Source: Nitratireductor sp. (GTDB taxonomy: Bacteria > Pseudomonadota > Alphaproteobacteria > Rhizobiales > Rhizobiaceae). Taken from it: a stretch of 64,000 nucleotides of DNA. The notes under the pieces are model-generated. The model searched no databases. It was not told where the DNA came from and saw only the letters and a program-made list of their open reading frames with translations. A program made the position numbers and the translations under genes. The stretch spans positions 2,990,176 to 3,054,175 of the forward strand of contig NZ_CP051236.1 in assembly GCF_017794765.1 (NCBI RefSeq). Reading direction: 5' to 3'. Shown here one piece after another: positions 9,093 to 20,200 of the stretch (its first letter is position 1; every line of letters starts with the position of its first letter).

Positions 9093-9800
9093 TCAGCGAA
9101 CGAAGGAGACAAATTCCTCGAGCGGCGCCCGTTCACTGCGCAGGGCATTCTCCGGTTTTGAGGCATCCTCGTAGCCAAGCGCCATGCCGCATACGACGAT
9201 TTCCTCATCGGGAATGCCGAGGATCGGGCGGATCTGCTTGTGATACGGCGCAAACGCAGCCTGCGGGCAGGTATGGAGATCACGCCCGCGTGCTGCAATC
9301 ATCACCGATTGCACAAACATGCCGAGATCGATCCATGACCCTTTGTTCAACCGACGGTCGATTGTGAAGATCAGGCCCACGGGTGCATCGAAGAAGGTGA
9401 AATTGCGGTCATGCTGGGCACGCATGCGATCCACTTCACGCCGTCCGATGCCCAAAAGACTATAGAGCGCATAGCCGACCGCACGGCGGCGCGACAGATA
9501 GGGCTCGAAAAACTTGTCGGGATAGTATTTGTATTCGTCCCACTCGATCTTTTCCGGGCGTACACCGGAAGAAAGAATAGCGTCGGAAAGCGCCTGTTTG
9601 CGCTCGCCCGACACCACATAGACCTTCCAGGGCTGCATGTTGGTGCCCGAAGGCGCGCGCGCGGCAACGCGAAGAATATCCCTGATCGTCTCGTCATCGA
9701 CAGGATCTGGCAAAAAAGCCCGCACAGAGCGCCGCGTCAGCATCGCCTGATCGACAATGTCGGTAATGGACAGTTCGTTCTTCTTGTCAGGGGCCAACAT
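9093..9800 (-). CDS. Nitroreductase family flavoprotein
   Basis: This 235-aa FMN-dependent NAD(P)H oxidoreductase begins with a region typical of the family: AMLTRRSVRAFLPDPV near residue 19 (FMN phosphate-binding Arg residues) and ARAPSGTNMQPWKVYVVSG near residues 48-66. FVQSVMIAAR and GMALGYEDASKPEN near the end match the conserved C-terminal FMN/dimer segments. The substrate is unknown; family members reduce nitroaromatics, quinones or enals. It stands alone on the minus strand and diverges from the aminotransferase at 10007. Confidence 0.9.
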   Translation of the reverse strand: MLAPDKKNELSITDIVDQAMLTRRSVRAFLPDPVDDETIRDILRVAARAPSGTNMQPWKVYVVSGERKQALSDAILSSGVRPEKIEWDEYKYYPDKFFEPYLSRRRAVGYALYSLLGIGRREVDRMRAQHDRNFTFFDAPVGLIFTIDRRLNKGSWIDLGMFVQSVMIAARGRDLHTCPQAAFAPYHKQIRPILGIPDEEIVVCGMALGYEDASKPENALRSERAPLEEFVSFVR

Positions 9801-10006
9801 GCCGCTATCCTTCCTGGCGGTCCATTGAGATGCGCGACAATGCCCCCTGCATCAATATCGCGATCCATTCAGGACCAAATGCATTCACTCACTACGCTGT
9901 TCTCACGCCGGTCGATTTGCTAAAAGGCCGACCAATGCGCCGGTCCTCGTAGTCGAAGGGCCTGTTTTTTTCAAGTCGAATGCCAAGTTCGCCTCTGGAG
10001 CTCCCC

Positions 10007-11209
10007 ATGCCAAAGCCCTCATCCCGCATTTCAGGCATCGTCCCGTCCGGCAAGAATGGCTGGGAAATTCATTTCGCCGCCATGGCCCGCAAACAGGCTG
10101 GCGACAAGGTCATCATGCTCTCTGTCGGCGATCATGACTTTGACACCCCGGAAGGAACGGTCGAGGCCTGCGTGGATGCCGTGCGGGGTGGGCATCATCA
10201 CTATACCCAGCTTCCTGGCCTGCCCCGGCTGCGAAGCGCGTTGGCGAAACTATCCGCGGAATGCACGGGCACCGAGACAGGTGCCGACGAGATCATGGTC
10301 ACGATTGGCGGCCAGGGCGCACTCTACGCAGCCTTCCAGGGAGTGCTCGATCCGGGTGCCCATGCCGTGATCGTCTCACCGTATTACGCCACCTACCCCG
10401 GCACGGTCCGCGCCGCCGGAGGGCGTTACACGGAAATTGAAACCCATGCGGAAAACGACTTCGAGCCGAGCCTTGAAGAAATCGAACAGGCACTCGAAGC
10501 CGACACGCGCGCAATCCTGATCAACTCCCCGAACAACCCGACCGGCGCCGTCTACTCTCGCGCGACCATCGAGCGTATTGCGGAGATCTGCCGCGAACGT
10601 GATCTGTGGCTCCTTTCCGACGAAGTCTACTGGACCATCCGGTCCGAGAAGGAGCACATCTCGCCCCGCGCGCTGCCCGGGATGAAGGAGCGCACGCTGG
10701 TGATCAATTCACTGTCGAAGAGCCACGGCATGACCGGGTGGCGTGTCGGGTGGCTCACCGGCCCGGCCGAAATGATCTCCGTGTTGACCAATCTCAATCT
10801 CGTCGCCACCTATGGCCTGCCCGATTTCACCTCTCACGCTGCCATTGCTGCCGCCGAGAACGGTTTCGGCCTTCGTGAGATCGCGGAACTCTACACGAGA
10901 AGGCGCGAAGCGTTTCTTGAGGCGGTACGCGGCTTGAACGGCCTGATCGTACGCGGCTCTCAGGGTGGCATGTATGTGATGCTCGACATCCGGGCGATCG
11001 AAGAGGATTGCGAGAAATTTGCCTGGGACTTCCTCAACCAGGAAGATGTTGCGGTCTTACCGGGCGCCAGCTTCGGCGAAGCAGCCAAAGGACACATCCG
11101 AATTTCAATGTGCCAGAACGAAGAAACGCTGCGCGAGGCGGCCAGACGGTTGCAGCGCTTCATCGCGGCCCGATTCGACAAGCCAGGGAAAAAAGCCGCA
11201 GCGGGCTGA
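10007..11209 (+). CDS. PLP-dependent class I/II aminotransferase
   Basis: The product is about 400 aa with fold-type I features: NNPTGAVYSRATIERI near residue 176, SDEVYWTIR near 204, and the PLP lysine in NSLSKSHGMTGWRVGWL near 237-250. The C-terminal RISMCQNEETLREAARRL carries the substrate-carboxylate-binding Arg. The start at 10007 is preceded by GGAG 7 nt upstream and gives MPKPSSRISGI; an in-frame ATG 27 nt upstream lacks such a site. Amino-donor specificity cannot be read from sequence, and aspartate- or aromatic-type activity are both possible. It has no operon partner. Confidence 0.9.
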   Translation: MPKPSSRISGIVPSGKNGWEIHFAAMARKQAGDKVIMLSVGDHDFDTPEGTVEACVDAVRGGHHHYTQLPGLPRLRSALAKLSAECTGTETGADEIMVTIGGQGALYAAFQGVLDPGAHAVIVSPYYATYPGTVRAAGGRYTEIETHAENDFEPSLEEIEQALEADTRAILINSPNNPTGAVYSRATIERIAEICRERDLWLLSDEVYWTIRSEKEHISPRALPGMKERTLVINSLSKSHGMTGWRVGWLTGPAEMISVLTNLNLVATYGLPDFTSHAAIAAAENGFGLREIAELYTRRREAFLEAVRGLNGLIVRGSQGGMYVMLDIRAIEEDCEKFAWDFLNQEDVAVLPGASFGEAAKGHIRISMCQNEETLREAARRLQRFIAARFDKPGKKAAAG

Positions 11210-11218
11210 ACCGGAAAT

Positions 11219-11240
11219 GGGCGCATTCGGAGGCGCGCCC
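11219..11240. terminator. Hairpin between aminotransferase and DUF3008 genes
   Basis: GGGCGC (11219-11224) and GCGCCC (11235-11240) form a 6-bp stem between two convergent genes, ending at the DUF3008 stop codon. No T run is present, so termination is plausible but not proven. Confidence 0.35.
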
Positions 11241-11422
11241 TACTCCTTCCGGTCTGGCAGCCCCTTGCGGTCGGTTTCCGCCAACTCCTCGAGTTCTGCT
11301 TCGCTCATCGATTCGTACATTTCTTTCGATGCGCCCTGAAGCTGGGATTTGGGCGTTTCGCCGCGCTTGGCTGCAAGAGCCGCGCCGGCGGCCTTTTGCT
11401 GCGCCTTGGATTTTGCCGGCAT
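11240..11422 (-). CDS. DUF3008 family small protein
   Basis: This 60-aa basic/acidic protein starts MPAKSKAQQKAAGAALAAKR, the characteristic opening of the DUF3008 family found across proteobacteria. The second half is acidic (MSEAELEELAETDRK). No signal peptide or membrane segment is visible. The family has no established function; its highly charged, low-complexity composition suggests a nucleic-acid- or stress-related role, which is inference only. An AGGAGGCAAAG ribosome binding site precedes the ATG. Confidence 0.85.
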   Translation of the reverse strand: MPAKSKAQQKAAGAALAAKRGETPKSQLQGASKEMYESMSEAELEELAETDRKGLPDRKE

Positions 11423-11490
11423 CTTTGCCTCCTGTTTGAGATATCAACTCAGGGAGAAGACTCCGAACACGGCTAGGTTCCCGAAATCAA

Positions 11491-13593
11491 TCAGTTTGCA
11501 GGCAATTTCCGCCAGTGCGGGTCTGGTTTGAAGCGGTCGCCGTGTTGCGCCTGCAAGCGTTCAAGCGCGCCAACAATCTCCTCCACACCGCGTGTACGCG
11601 CATATCTCAGGGGCCCGCCCCGAAACGGAGCAAACCCCGTGGCAAAGATCATCGCCCCCTCCAGCGTCTTTTCGTCACCCACAACGCCTTCGCGCAGGCA
11701 GGTCACGCAGGTGTTGAGCATGGGGAGGATCAGGCGATCCGTGATGGCCGAATGCGGCTCGGGATACTTTGTGCTTTTTCTCGGCTCGCCATTGCGATCA
11801 TAGGTATAAAGTCCACGCCCCGCCTTCCGGCCGGTGCGCCCTTCCGCCACCATGGATTCCAGCCAGCCCGGCACGTCCGGTAATGCGATGTCGAGGCCGG
11901 ATTGCATCGTGCGCGCCACCTCGAGACAAATGTCCAGACCAACGCGGTCGGCAAGTTCGATCGGTCCCATCGGCATGCCGAACGAAACGGCAGCCTGATC
12001 GATGGTTTCTTTCTGGACGCCTTCGTCGAGCATCACGAACGCCTCGGTGAGGTAAGGCGTAAGGACGCGGTTGATGAGAAAGCCCGGCGAACTCTTCACC
12101 AGCGCGGGAAGCCTGTCTATGGAACCACAGAAAGCGGCCAGCCGCGCCAGCGCCGCATCCGAAACCCGGTCATGTGAAACGACTTCGACGAGTTCCATGC
12201 GCGCCACTGGATTGAAGAAGTGAAGCCCCAGCAGCCTTTCAGGAAACGGAACAGCCGTTCGCAGTTCTTTCAGGGGAATGCTGGACGTGTTGGTCGCCAG
12301 AATCGCGTCCTTCTTCATCAAAGGCGCGATCATCCCGAAAACCTTGCGCTTGACTTCGGCCTTTTCCGCCACCGCCTCGATCACCAGATCAGCCTGCTTG
12401 ACACCGTCACCCGCGAAATCCGGTGTCAGCCGATCTGACGCATCGCGTCTGGCGACACCGCTATGCAGACGTTTGTCAAAAAGCTTCCCTGCCCTTCCGA
12501 TTGCCGCCGCAAGAGCCTGTTCATTAAGATCGGACAGCGTGACCCTGAGACCTCGCGCCGCGCACCATGCGGCAATATCCCCGCCCATTGTTCCGGCACC
12601 GATGACGTGCACATGCGCGATGCCGCTCGCCCCCTTGCCCCCGGCCTTAAGGGATTCACGCAGGAAGAAGACATGAATGAGGTTCTGCGCCGTCTCCCCG
12701 GTCAAAAGACGCGCGAAGGAGTGGATTTCCTCCTTCTGCATCACCTCTTTCTTCCCGGCACCGTGGTGCTCCCACAGATCGATCAATCGATGAGGAGCAG
12801 GATAATGCTCTTCCGGCGCACGCTTTGCAGCCATGGAACGCATCCTGCGCGCGGCGAAACCGCGGTAAAACGAGAAGCGGCTCAACCCCGCGCCGCGCTT
12901 TGTCGGCTTCAGCTCTCCCGAGATGGCCGCCTTGACCGCGTTCACTACATGTCGCTCCTCGACCACGGCGTCGACCAGGCCGAGCCTCCGCGCCTTTGCC
13001 GTGTGCACGGATTTTCCAGTCAGCATCATCTTCATTGCTTCGAGCGGTTCTATCAGCGCCGGCAGCCGAAACGTCCCTCCCAGTCCCGGATGAAGGCCGA
13101 GAAGCACTTCGGGAAACCCGAAAACCGCTCCCTCGACGGCAATCCTGTTCCTGCAGGCAAGTGCAAGCTCAAGCCCGCCGCCAAGACAATGGCCGTGGAC
13201 GACGGCAACGCTCGGCATCGGTAAGGCTGCGAGACGATCAACGAGTGCATGTGCCTGCGTCATGCGGCCTTCCACCACGTCCCTCTGAGAAACTCCTGCA
13301 AAGTCACGTATATCGGCGCCTGCGATAAAACCTCCGGGTTTGCCCGAGCGTAGAACCAGCCCCTTAGGCTGCAACGCTTCCACCTGCCCCAACAGGGTCT
13401 CCAACTCGGTCATCACCGGTTCGGACAGCGTGTTTGTGCTCTCTCCTGCACGGTCGAGCACCAGCCAGGCAATCGCGTCCGCGTCCCTGAGCAGTGACCA
13501 GTGCGTGGTTTTCGCGATCTCCTGCGCATCGGGGCCGAGCGTAAGCCGGTTTCGATTGAGATGCTTGCCAGCGGGTATCCTTCCAACAGCCAT
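11491..13593 (-). CDS. fadJ: Multifunctional enoyl-CoA hydratase / 3-hydroxyacyl-CoA dehydrogenase
   Basis: This 700-aa protein catalyses the hydration and NAD-dependent dehydrogenation steps of fatty-acid beta-oxidation. The N-terminal crotonase domain (about residues 30-200) shows GFIAGADIRDF, HGHCLGGGLELALACR and GFPEVLLGLHPGLGGT, including the two catalytic-loop acidic positions. The dehydrogenase half starts near residue 330 with HVIGAGTMGGDIAAW, followed by NTSSIPL, GLHFFNPVARMELVE and SPGFLINRVLTPYL. The start at 13593 overlaps the stop of the thiolase gene by one base (TGATG), so the two are translationally coupled. No acyl-CoA dehydrogenase or ligase is adjacent. Confidence 0.93.
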   Translation of the reverse strand: MAVGRIPAGKHLNRNRLTLGPDAQEIAKTTHWSLLRDADAIAWLVLDRAGESTNTLSEPVMTELETLLGQVEALQPKGLVLRSGKPGGFIAGADIRDFAGVSQRDVVEGRMTQAHALVDRLAALPMPSVAVVHGHCLGGGLELALACRNRIAVEGAVFGFPEVLLGLHPGLGGTFRLPALIEPLEAMKMMLTGKSVHTAKARRLGLVDAVVEERHVVNAVKAAISGELKPTKRGAGLSRFSFYRGFAARRMRSMAAKRAPEEHYPAPHRLIDLWEHHGAGKKEVMQKEEIHSFARLLTGETAQNLIHVFFLRESLKAGGKGASGIAHVHVIGAGTMGGDIAAWCAARGLRVTLSDLNEQALAAAIGRAGKLFDKRLHSGVARRDASDRLTPDFAGDGVKQADLVIEAVAEKAEVKRKVFGMIAPLMKKDAILATNTSSIPLKELRTAVPFPERLLGLHFFNPVARMELVEVVSHDRVSDAALARLAAFCGSIDRLPALVKSSPGFLINRVLTPYLTEAFVMLDEGVQKETIDQAAVSFGMPMGPIELADRVGLDICLEVARTMQSGLDIALPDVPGWLESMVAEGRTGRKAGRGLYTYDRNGEPRKSTKYPEPHSAITDRLILPMLNTCVTCLREGVVGDEKTLEGAMIFATGFAPFRGGPLRYARTRGVEEIVGALERLQAQHGDRFKPDPHWRKLPAN

Positions 13594-14975
13594 CAAACCA
13601 CCTCCACCAGCATCGCGCCGCCAAGTCCGCCACCGATACATTCGGTTGCAACGCCGCGTCTGAGGCCACCTCTGCGCAGGGCGTTCACGAGATGAAGTAC
13701 GATCCGGTTGCCGCTGGTTCCCACCGGGTGCCCGAGGCTGATTGCTCCCCCATCCACATTAAGGCGATTGTGGTCGATGCGGCCGAACGGAGCTTCGAGC
13801 CCGAGAACATGGCGGCAATAGTCGTCATCCTCCCACGCCGCGAGGCATGCAAGAACCTGCGCCGCAAAAGCCTCATTCAGCTCCCACAGTTCGATATCCT
13901 CACGGGTCAGACGACGCCGTTCGAGGAGCGCTGTCGAACACAGTGTCGGCCCCAGTCCCATGATCGACGGATCCAGGCCAGACCACTCACTGTCCACAAT
14001 CCGGGCAAGCGGTGTGAGACCATGTTTCTTGAGCGCCGTTTCGGAAGCGAGGATGACCCAGGAGGCGCCATCGGTAATCTGCGAGGAATTGCCCGGGGTC
14101 ACGCTGCCATAAGGCTTTTCAAAAGCCGGCTTAAGCTTGGCAAGCCGCTCCATCGAGGTGTCCGGACGAACGCCGTCATCGTGATCGTAAAGCATCCCCT
14201 CGCGCGTCACCGCGGGAACCACTTCCCCTTTGAGAGCACCGCTTTTCTGCGCCCGGGCCAGACGCTGGTGACTTTCGAGCGCGTATGCATCCGCCGCTTC
14301 TCGCGATATGTTGAAGATATGGCCGATTTTCTCGGCCGTCTGCCCCATATTGAGCTGGGTGACAGGGTCGGTCAGTCCACGCTCAAGTCCGATGACCGGT
14401 TTGAGCATGCGCGGTCGCAAAGCGCCCAGGGCAGAAAGCCTCTCAAGAAGCGATCTGGCAAAAGCGAAACGGCCGAACCACGCCGCTCCTTCCTGCGGCC
14501 ACACCAGCGGAGCGTGGGAAAGTGCTTCCGTTCCTCCTGCCAGGATGAGATCCGCCTTTCCTGCTTCTATCGTGCGGAATGCGGTGTCTATCGACTGCAT
14601 CCCCGAACCACAATTGATCTGAACGGTGAAGGCCGGCATCGCATCGCCCATGCCCAGACGCAGCGCCGCTACCCTTGCCGGGTTCATCTCGTCGGCAAGC
14701 ACGTTGACACAGCCGAGGATAACCTTGTCGAAACTAGCGGGAGAAAAATTCTGCCTGGCCAGCAGGGGCCGCCCGCATTGCACGGCAAGGTCCACTGGCG
14801 TAAACGGCCCGGGCTTGCCCCTGGCTCTCAGAAACGGGGTCCGCGCGCCATCCACAATGAAGACGGGCCTGTCTTTGCTCTCAAGATTATTCGACTGACG
14901 GGCAGAGGACGCCCGTTTCGAACGCGTGGGCGGTTTCCGGTTAACGCGCTCCTGCTTTCGGGGCAATTGTGCCAT
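13593..14975 (-). CDS. fadI: Acetyl-CoA acyltransferase (thiolase)
   Basis: This thiolase of about 460 aa cleaves 3-ketoacyl-CoA in the last step of beta-oxidation and is the first gene of the fadI-fadJ pair. The nucleophilic cysteine sits in QINCGSGMQS, the catalytic His in GGAISLGHPVGTSGNR and the second Cys in ATECIGGGLGGAM. NEAFAAQVLACL is also conserved. The basic N-terminal extension before DRPVFIVDGARTPF is usual in rhizobial FadI. I used the ATG at 14975; a GTG at 15062 (with AAAGG 5 nt upstream) would add 29 residues. The 299-nt gap to tamA has no gene and should hold divergent promoters. Confidence 0.92.
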   Translation of the reverse strand: MAQLPRKQERVNRKPPTRSKRASSARQSNNLESKDRPVFIVDGARTPFLRARGKPGPFTPVDLAVQCGRPLLARQNFSPASFDKVILGCVNVLADEMNPARVAALRLGMGDAMPAFTVQINCGSGMQSIDTAFRTIEAGKADLILAGGTEALSHAPLVWPQEGAAWFGRFAFARSLLERLSALGALRPRMLKPVIGLERGLTDPVTQLNMGQTAEKIGHIFNISREAADAYALESHQRLARAQKSGALKGEVVPAVTREGMLYDHDDGVRPDTSMERLAKLKPAFEKPYGSVTPGNSSQITDGASWVILASETALKKHGLTPLARIVDSEWSGLDPSIMGLGPTLCSTALLERRRLTREDIELWELNEAFAAQVLACLAAWEDDDYCRHVLGLEAPFGRIDHNRLNVDGGAISLGHPVGTSGNRIVLHLVNALRRGGLRRGVATECIGGGLGGAMLVEVV

Positions 14976-15274
14976 GCCACACGCACCTTTCCTGAAAAAA
15001 ACCTGACGACCGGCGATGGTTTGGTCCAGTCGACCCAGTTGAGCATCTTTGTTGACAGGCACACAACCTTTCAGGGCGTTCCAGGTTCCGATCTCGCTTC
15101 CTTCCCAATAACGCCGGCTTTAAGCCACAATTGTCTGGCCTGACCCGATAAGCCGCATTGGCCACAAAAGCGGTTTGTGATTTAACCGCACTGTTTTGCA
15201 GCATACGGGCCACAGGCGTTAACGTCACTGCAAGGTTGGTGACCGACACTTCGGCTTGAGAATGGGAGACGGGT

Positions 15275-17206
15275 TTGAGTGGAATCGACGCGAGACCGTC
15301 GATGGGTCGGCGTTTGCACGGGCCGTTGCTGCTCGCGCTTATGCTCGCCTTTTCGCCGCCCTCTGCCAATGCTTTCGAGCTCTTCGGCTTAAAACTGTTT
15401 GGCAAGGACAAGACTGCCGAGGAGCCGGACACGATCGGCGAACCGTGGAACTACACGGTGGAGTTTGTCCTCCCCTATGGTGCAGACGAGACTGAAAAGA
15501 AACTCAAGGGCGCCTCGTCTCTATGGGCAGACCGGGAGAAACCCGCCTCCGGCGCAGCCGGGCTCATCGTCAAGGCACGCGGCGACTATCGCCGCCTTCT
15601 GAATACGCTCTACGGCTCAGCGCTTTATGGCGGTTCCATCAGCATCACCATTGACGGACAAGAGGTTTCCGACCTTCCGATTGACGCTGAGATAGCCAAT
15701 CCGGCCAGCGTTCGGGTCGCCGTCGACCCAGGCTCCGTCTTTCATTTCGGCCAGGCGCGCATCGTCAACCAGGCGCCGCCGCCACTCAACCGCAATGATC
15801 GCGTCGAAGATCCCGCAAAAGAAGGTTTCCAGTCAGGAGAAGTCGCCGCCTCCGGAACCATCCTGAGAGCCGGACGCCTCGCAGTCGAGGCCTGGCGTCA
15901 TCAAGGGCATGCAAAGGCCGCGATAGCGGAGAGGCGCGTCACCGCTGCTCATGAAACCGGGACGGTGGACGCAGTGCTGACCATCGAGCCCGGTCGCCGC
16001 GCGGCATATGGCACCGTTACCGTCAGCGGGACAGAACGGATGGACCCCGACTTCGTGGCGCGCCAGACCGGCCTCATCCCAGGTCGTGAATACGATCCGG
16101 ACGATCTCGATCGTGCCCGCGAGCGCCTGTCGAAGCTTGATGTTTTTCGCTCAGCCCGGATCGAGGAAGCAGACGAGATCGGCGCAGACGGCATCTTGCC
16201 GCTTGCCGTCATCGTCCAGGAGCGCCTGCCTCGCCGGTTCGGTGTCGGCGGCACCTATTCAACGCTGGACGGACTAGGAGTCCAGGCCTACTGGATGCAC
16301 CGAAACCTCTTTGGCCGTGCTGAACGGCTGCGCTTTGAAGGGCAGGTTTCCGGCATCGGCAACACTTTCAAGCCTGAAGATCTGACCTACCGCGTTGGCG
16401 CCACTTTCATCAAGCCCGGTGTCTATACGCCCGATACCGATTTCCAGGCCTCGATATTCGGCGACCGCGAAGTATTGGAACGCTATACACGCACGGCAGT
16501 CAGCGCCGAGCTTGGCTTCCGGCACGAGTTTACTGAAGCCCTGTCGGGCAGCCTGTTCGCCAATGCCGGCCGCGCCCGCTTCGAAGATGACTTCGGAACG
16601 CGGGATTTCACCACGATCGGGCTCTCGGGCACACTCACCTATGACAGCCGGGACAACCCCGCCGACGCGACCGAAGGCTATTTCGCCGAATTGTCGCTCG
16701 AACCATTCTACGAAATGGAATATCGCAACCTGGCCGCACGCATGCTTCTGGAAGGCCGCGCCTACTATGATTTCGGGAGCGATGGCCGCTTCGTTCTGGC
16801 TGGACGCGCCAAGATCGGCGCCCTGGTCGGAGCTCCGATTGATGAAACACCACCCGACAAGCTGTTCTTTGCTGGCGGTGGCGGTTCGGTTCGTGGTTAT
16901 GCCTATCGGAATATCGGCGTCGAGATGGAGGACGGTATCGCGGGCGGCCGCTCGCTGATGGAAGCCTCGGCCGAGCTGCGCGCGCGCGTCACCAGTTCCA
17001 TCGGCGTGGTCGGCTTCATCGACGCCGGAACCGTGGGTGCGGAATCTTTCCCCGATTTCTCGGAGGATGTACGGATCGGCGTTGGCGCCGGTCTGCGCTA
17101 TCTTACCCCGTTGGGTCCCGTGCGTCTCGACGTCGCCGTGCCGCTTGATCGACGCGACGGCGACCCGGGCGTCGCCTTTTACGTCGGAATAGGACAAGCG
17201 TTTTGA
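15275..17206 (+). CDS. tamA: Omp85-family outer membrane assembly protein TamA
   Basis: The product is about 643 aa. A signal peptide (HGPLLLALMLAFSPPSANA) is followed by POTRA domains (about residues 40-310), then a 16-stranded-type barrel (about 320-643) with Omp85 features such as FFAGGGGSVRGYAYRNIGVE and a C-terminal DPGVAFYVGIGQAF ending in Phe. TamA works with TamB to insert some outer-membrane proteins and in envelope lipid homeostasis. The frame starts at a TTG (15275) preceded by GGGAGACGGG; an ATG at 15302 is the alternative. It overlaps tamB by 4 nt. Confidence 0.93.
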   Translation: MSGIDARPSMGRRLHGPLLLALMLAFSPPSANAFELFGLKLFGKDKTAEEPDTIGEPWNYTVEFVLPYGADETEKKLKGASSLWADREKPASGAAGLIVKARGDYRRLLNTLYGSALYGGSISITIDGQEVSDLPIDAEIANPASVRVAVDPGSVFHFGQARIVNQAPPPLNRNDRVEDPAKEGFQSGEVAASGTILRAGRLAVEAWRHQGHAKAAIAERRVTAAHETGTVDAVLTIEPGRRAAYGTVTVSGTERMDPDFVARQTGLIPGREYDPDDLDRARERLSKLDVFRSARIEEADEIGADGILPLAVIVQERLPRRFGVGGTYSTLDGLGVQAYWMHRNLFGRAERLRFEGQVSGIGNTFKPEDLTYRVGATFIKPGVYTPDTDFQASIFGDREVLERYTRTAVSAELGFRHEFTEALSGSLFANAGRARFEDDFGTRDFTTIGLSGTLTYDSRDNPADATEGYFAELSLEPFYEMEYRNLAARMLLEGRAYYDFGSDGRFVLAGRAKIGALVGAPIDETPPDKLFFAGGGGSVRGYAYRNIGVEMEDGIAGGRSLMEASAELRARVTSSIGVVGFIDAGTVGAESFPDFSEDVRIGVGAGLRYLTPLGPVRLDVAVPLDRRDGDPGVAFYVGIGQAF

Positions 17207-20200
17207 TCCGCTTTTTCGCAGCTCTGCTCCTGCTTTTCATTCTGCTGCCAGCCATGGCGCAGGATACCCCCAGCGAGCGCACGCCCGATGAGGAGCGCTC
17301 ATTCTTCACACGGCTTCTGGAGGACCAGCTCTCCACGCCGAACCGGCAGATTCGCATTTCCGGCATTTCCGGTGCCCTGTCTTCGCAGGCCACCATCAGT
17401 GAAATCACCATTGCCGACCGAGAGGGCATCTGGCTGCGCATCAGCAACGCATCAATCGACTGGAGTCGCTCCACGCTCCTGCTGCGCCAGCGTCTTGAAG
17501 TGCAAATGCTTGCCGCCGAAAGTATCGAGGTCACGCGCCGCCCGTTGCCAGACGAAGGTTTGCCTTCACCGGAATCGCGTTCTTTCCAGGTCCCCGAACT
17601 GCCGCTTGCCGTCAACCTTGAACAGCTCGAGGTGAAACAGGCATCCTTCGGACAGAACGTTTTCGGCCTTGCCGCCGACCTCGCTCTGACCGGCGCTCTC
17701 AAAATCGACAGTGGAACCCTCGAGAGCAGTTTCGAAGTGCAACGTCTGGACGGTCCCGGTGGCCAGTTTGCGCTCGAAGCGGCTTACTCCAACGAAACCG
17801 AGATACTGGATCTCGATCTGGTCCTTGATGAACCCGCAGATGGCGTGGTTGCGAACCTTCTCAACGTCCAGGGCCGCCCGCCCCTCAAGCTCACCCTCGC
17901 CGGCAGCGGTCCGCTGAGCATGCTCGATATCAAGCTGGCTCTTGAGGCAGACGGCATACCCGCTTTTGGCGGCACGGCAAGGCTCCGCGAACGTGAAGAG
18001 GGCCTGGGCTTTTCCGCCCGCCTCGCTGGTTCCATTAAAAGGCTCGTGCCGGCTCAGTTTCAGGATTTCTTCGGCGCAGGAACCCGCATCAACGTCAATG
18101 GCGTATCGAAGGATGGCGGCGGAATCCTGCTTGAAAATTTTCAGGTCACCAGCGCCTCCATGCGCATCGAGGCCGTTGCAGAGACAAGCAGCGACAATTT
18201 TCTCACCGCTCTCTCCCTTGGCGCTTCGGTGGCCAACCCCAAGGGCGACCGCGTACTGCTGCCCGTTTCAGGCGGACAGACCTCTCTTCAATCGGCAAAA
18301 CTCGACATCACCTTCGGCGAGGCAGGTTCGGAGCGCTGGAACGGAAAACTCGAGCTGGATGGACTTCAAACCGCAGAACTGTCCGCCGGGCGCACGGTCG
18401 TTACGATGGGCGGGCTGGCGCAAAACCTGAATGATCCGCTTTCCCGTCGGATAAGCTTCGAGATCGACGGAGAGCTTTCCGAGATCACCGCCAGGCAAGC
18501 CAAGATCGCCAGGGCACTCGGCGATACCCTTGATGTCTTGGCGCGCGGGGACTGGCAGGCAGGCAATCCGGTTTCGCTTGAAAACGTCAGCATCTCCGGG
18601 AACGGGCTGGAAACCGCCCTCACCGGCCAGATCGACGACTTCGCGTTCACCGGCGACATCAAACTGAAGGCAGCCGACATTGCTCCCTTCTCCGGCCTTG
18701 CAGATCAGGCGCTGGGCGGCTCGGTCAATCTCGTCGCAAATGGCACGCTGCGCCCCATCAGCGGCGCCTTCGACCTCAACCTCGACGGAACGGCAACCGA
18801 TCTGCGTATCGAAAACGAAATTGCCGGGAACCTGCTTGCTGGAACCACTCGCATAGAGGGCGGTGTGGCGCGCGGACCCGAAGGATTGACCGCGCGCACA
18901 TTGTCCCTGACAAACAATCAGTTCAACATACAGGCCGACGGCAACTTTGCGACCGGAGCAGCAAACTTCCGCTTCGATGCCACGTTGGAGGACATGGCCC
19001 TCCTCGCGGAAACTGCGTCGGGCCGTCTGACAGCCACAGGCCGCGCCGAAGGGGCTGAGGGACGCATCAATCTCACGGTGAAAGCCGATGCACCGCGCGG
19101 CAGACTTTCCGGCCGCGATCTCAGCGAGGCCACTCTCGGTTTTGATGGCCAGCTCGAGGATGAGATCCTGACGGGGGCCGTTGACGGCACCGCATTTCTG
19201 GCCGGAGAGCGCGTGGACCTTTCAGGCCAGCTGGTCCTTTCGCCGGATCAACGGCGGCTGACTGAATTTGCCTTCCGCGCAGGAGGTGCGACTGCCACCG
19301 GCAACCTCGTCCAGAATGTGCGCAAAAACCTGATCGATGGTCGGATCAGCATCGACGCCGCCGACGTCTCCACCGCCGCCGCGCTGCTGCTGCGTGAGGC
19401 AACCGGCAGTGTGAAGGCCGACCTCTCCCTCTCAAACGTCGACGAGCGCCAGATTGCCGATATCAACGCCACCATCCGCGATCTGAATGTCGATCAGACG
19501 CGCATTTCAAATGCTGCGCTCGCTGCCACAATCGAAGATTTGTTCGGGGTACCCTCCGCCGTCGGCTCGATCAATGCCAAGGGGATCAGTGCAGGCGGCC
19601 TGAATGTTACATTGGTCGAAGCCACCGCGCGCCAGAACGAAGGCGCCACGGATTTCGAGGGCAAAGCCCTCCTTGAACAGGGCACCGAGATTGAGACCCA
19701 GGGCGCACTGGCATCTGAAGGCGATGGCTATCGCGTACGGCTCAACGAGCTCCGCCTGGAACAGGGCGCCGTAAAGGCCCGTCTTGTGGAACCCGCTTCC
19801 CTTCTTGTGGAAGGCAGCGCCTTCACACTCGATCCGCTGGCGATCGATGTCGCGGGCGGTCGCATCACGGCCGGAGGTCGCTTCGCCAATGCTCTCGATC
19901 TTGTGGTCAATCTTCAAAGTGTCCCGCTTTCCATCGCCAACACGATCAAGCCCGAGCTCGGTCTTGGCGGCACACTCGACGGCAGGGCGCAGATCAGGGG
20001 CACCCGCGACAGACCCCTTGTGAACTTCGACATCGACGGACGCGAGATCACCTCCCCGGTTCTGGCGCAAGCGGGTCTCGGGACGCTGACGATCAATGCT
20101 GCTGGAACCAGCGAAGGCGAACGGCTGAACGTCGACACCAGCATCACCAGCCCGGAAGGTTTGAACGCCACCGCACGTGGCGCGGTCCCCTTCGATGACG

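Noticed and set aside
13692-15143. Plus-strand open frame opposite fadI
   Set aside because: Composition and position mark it as the shadow of the thiolase gene.
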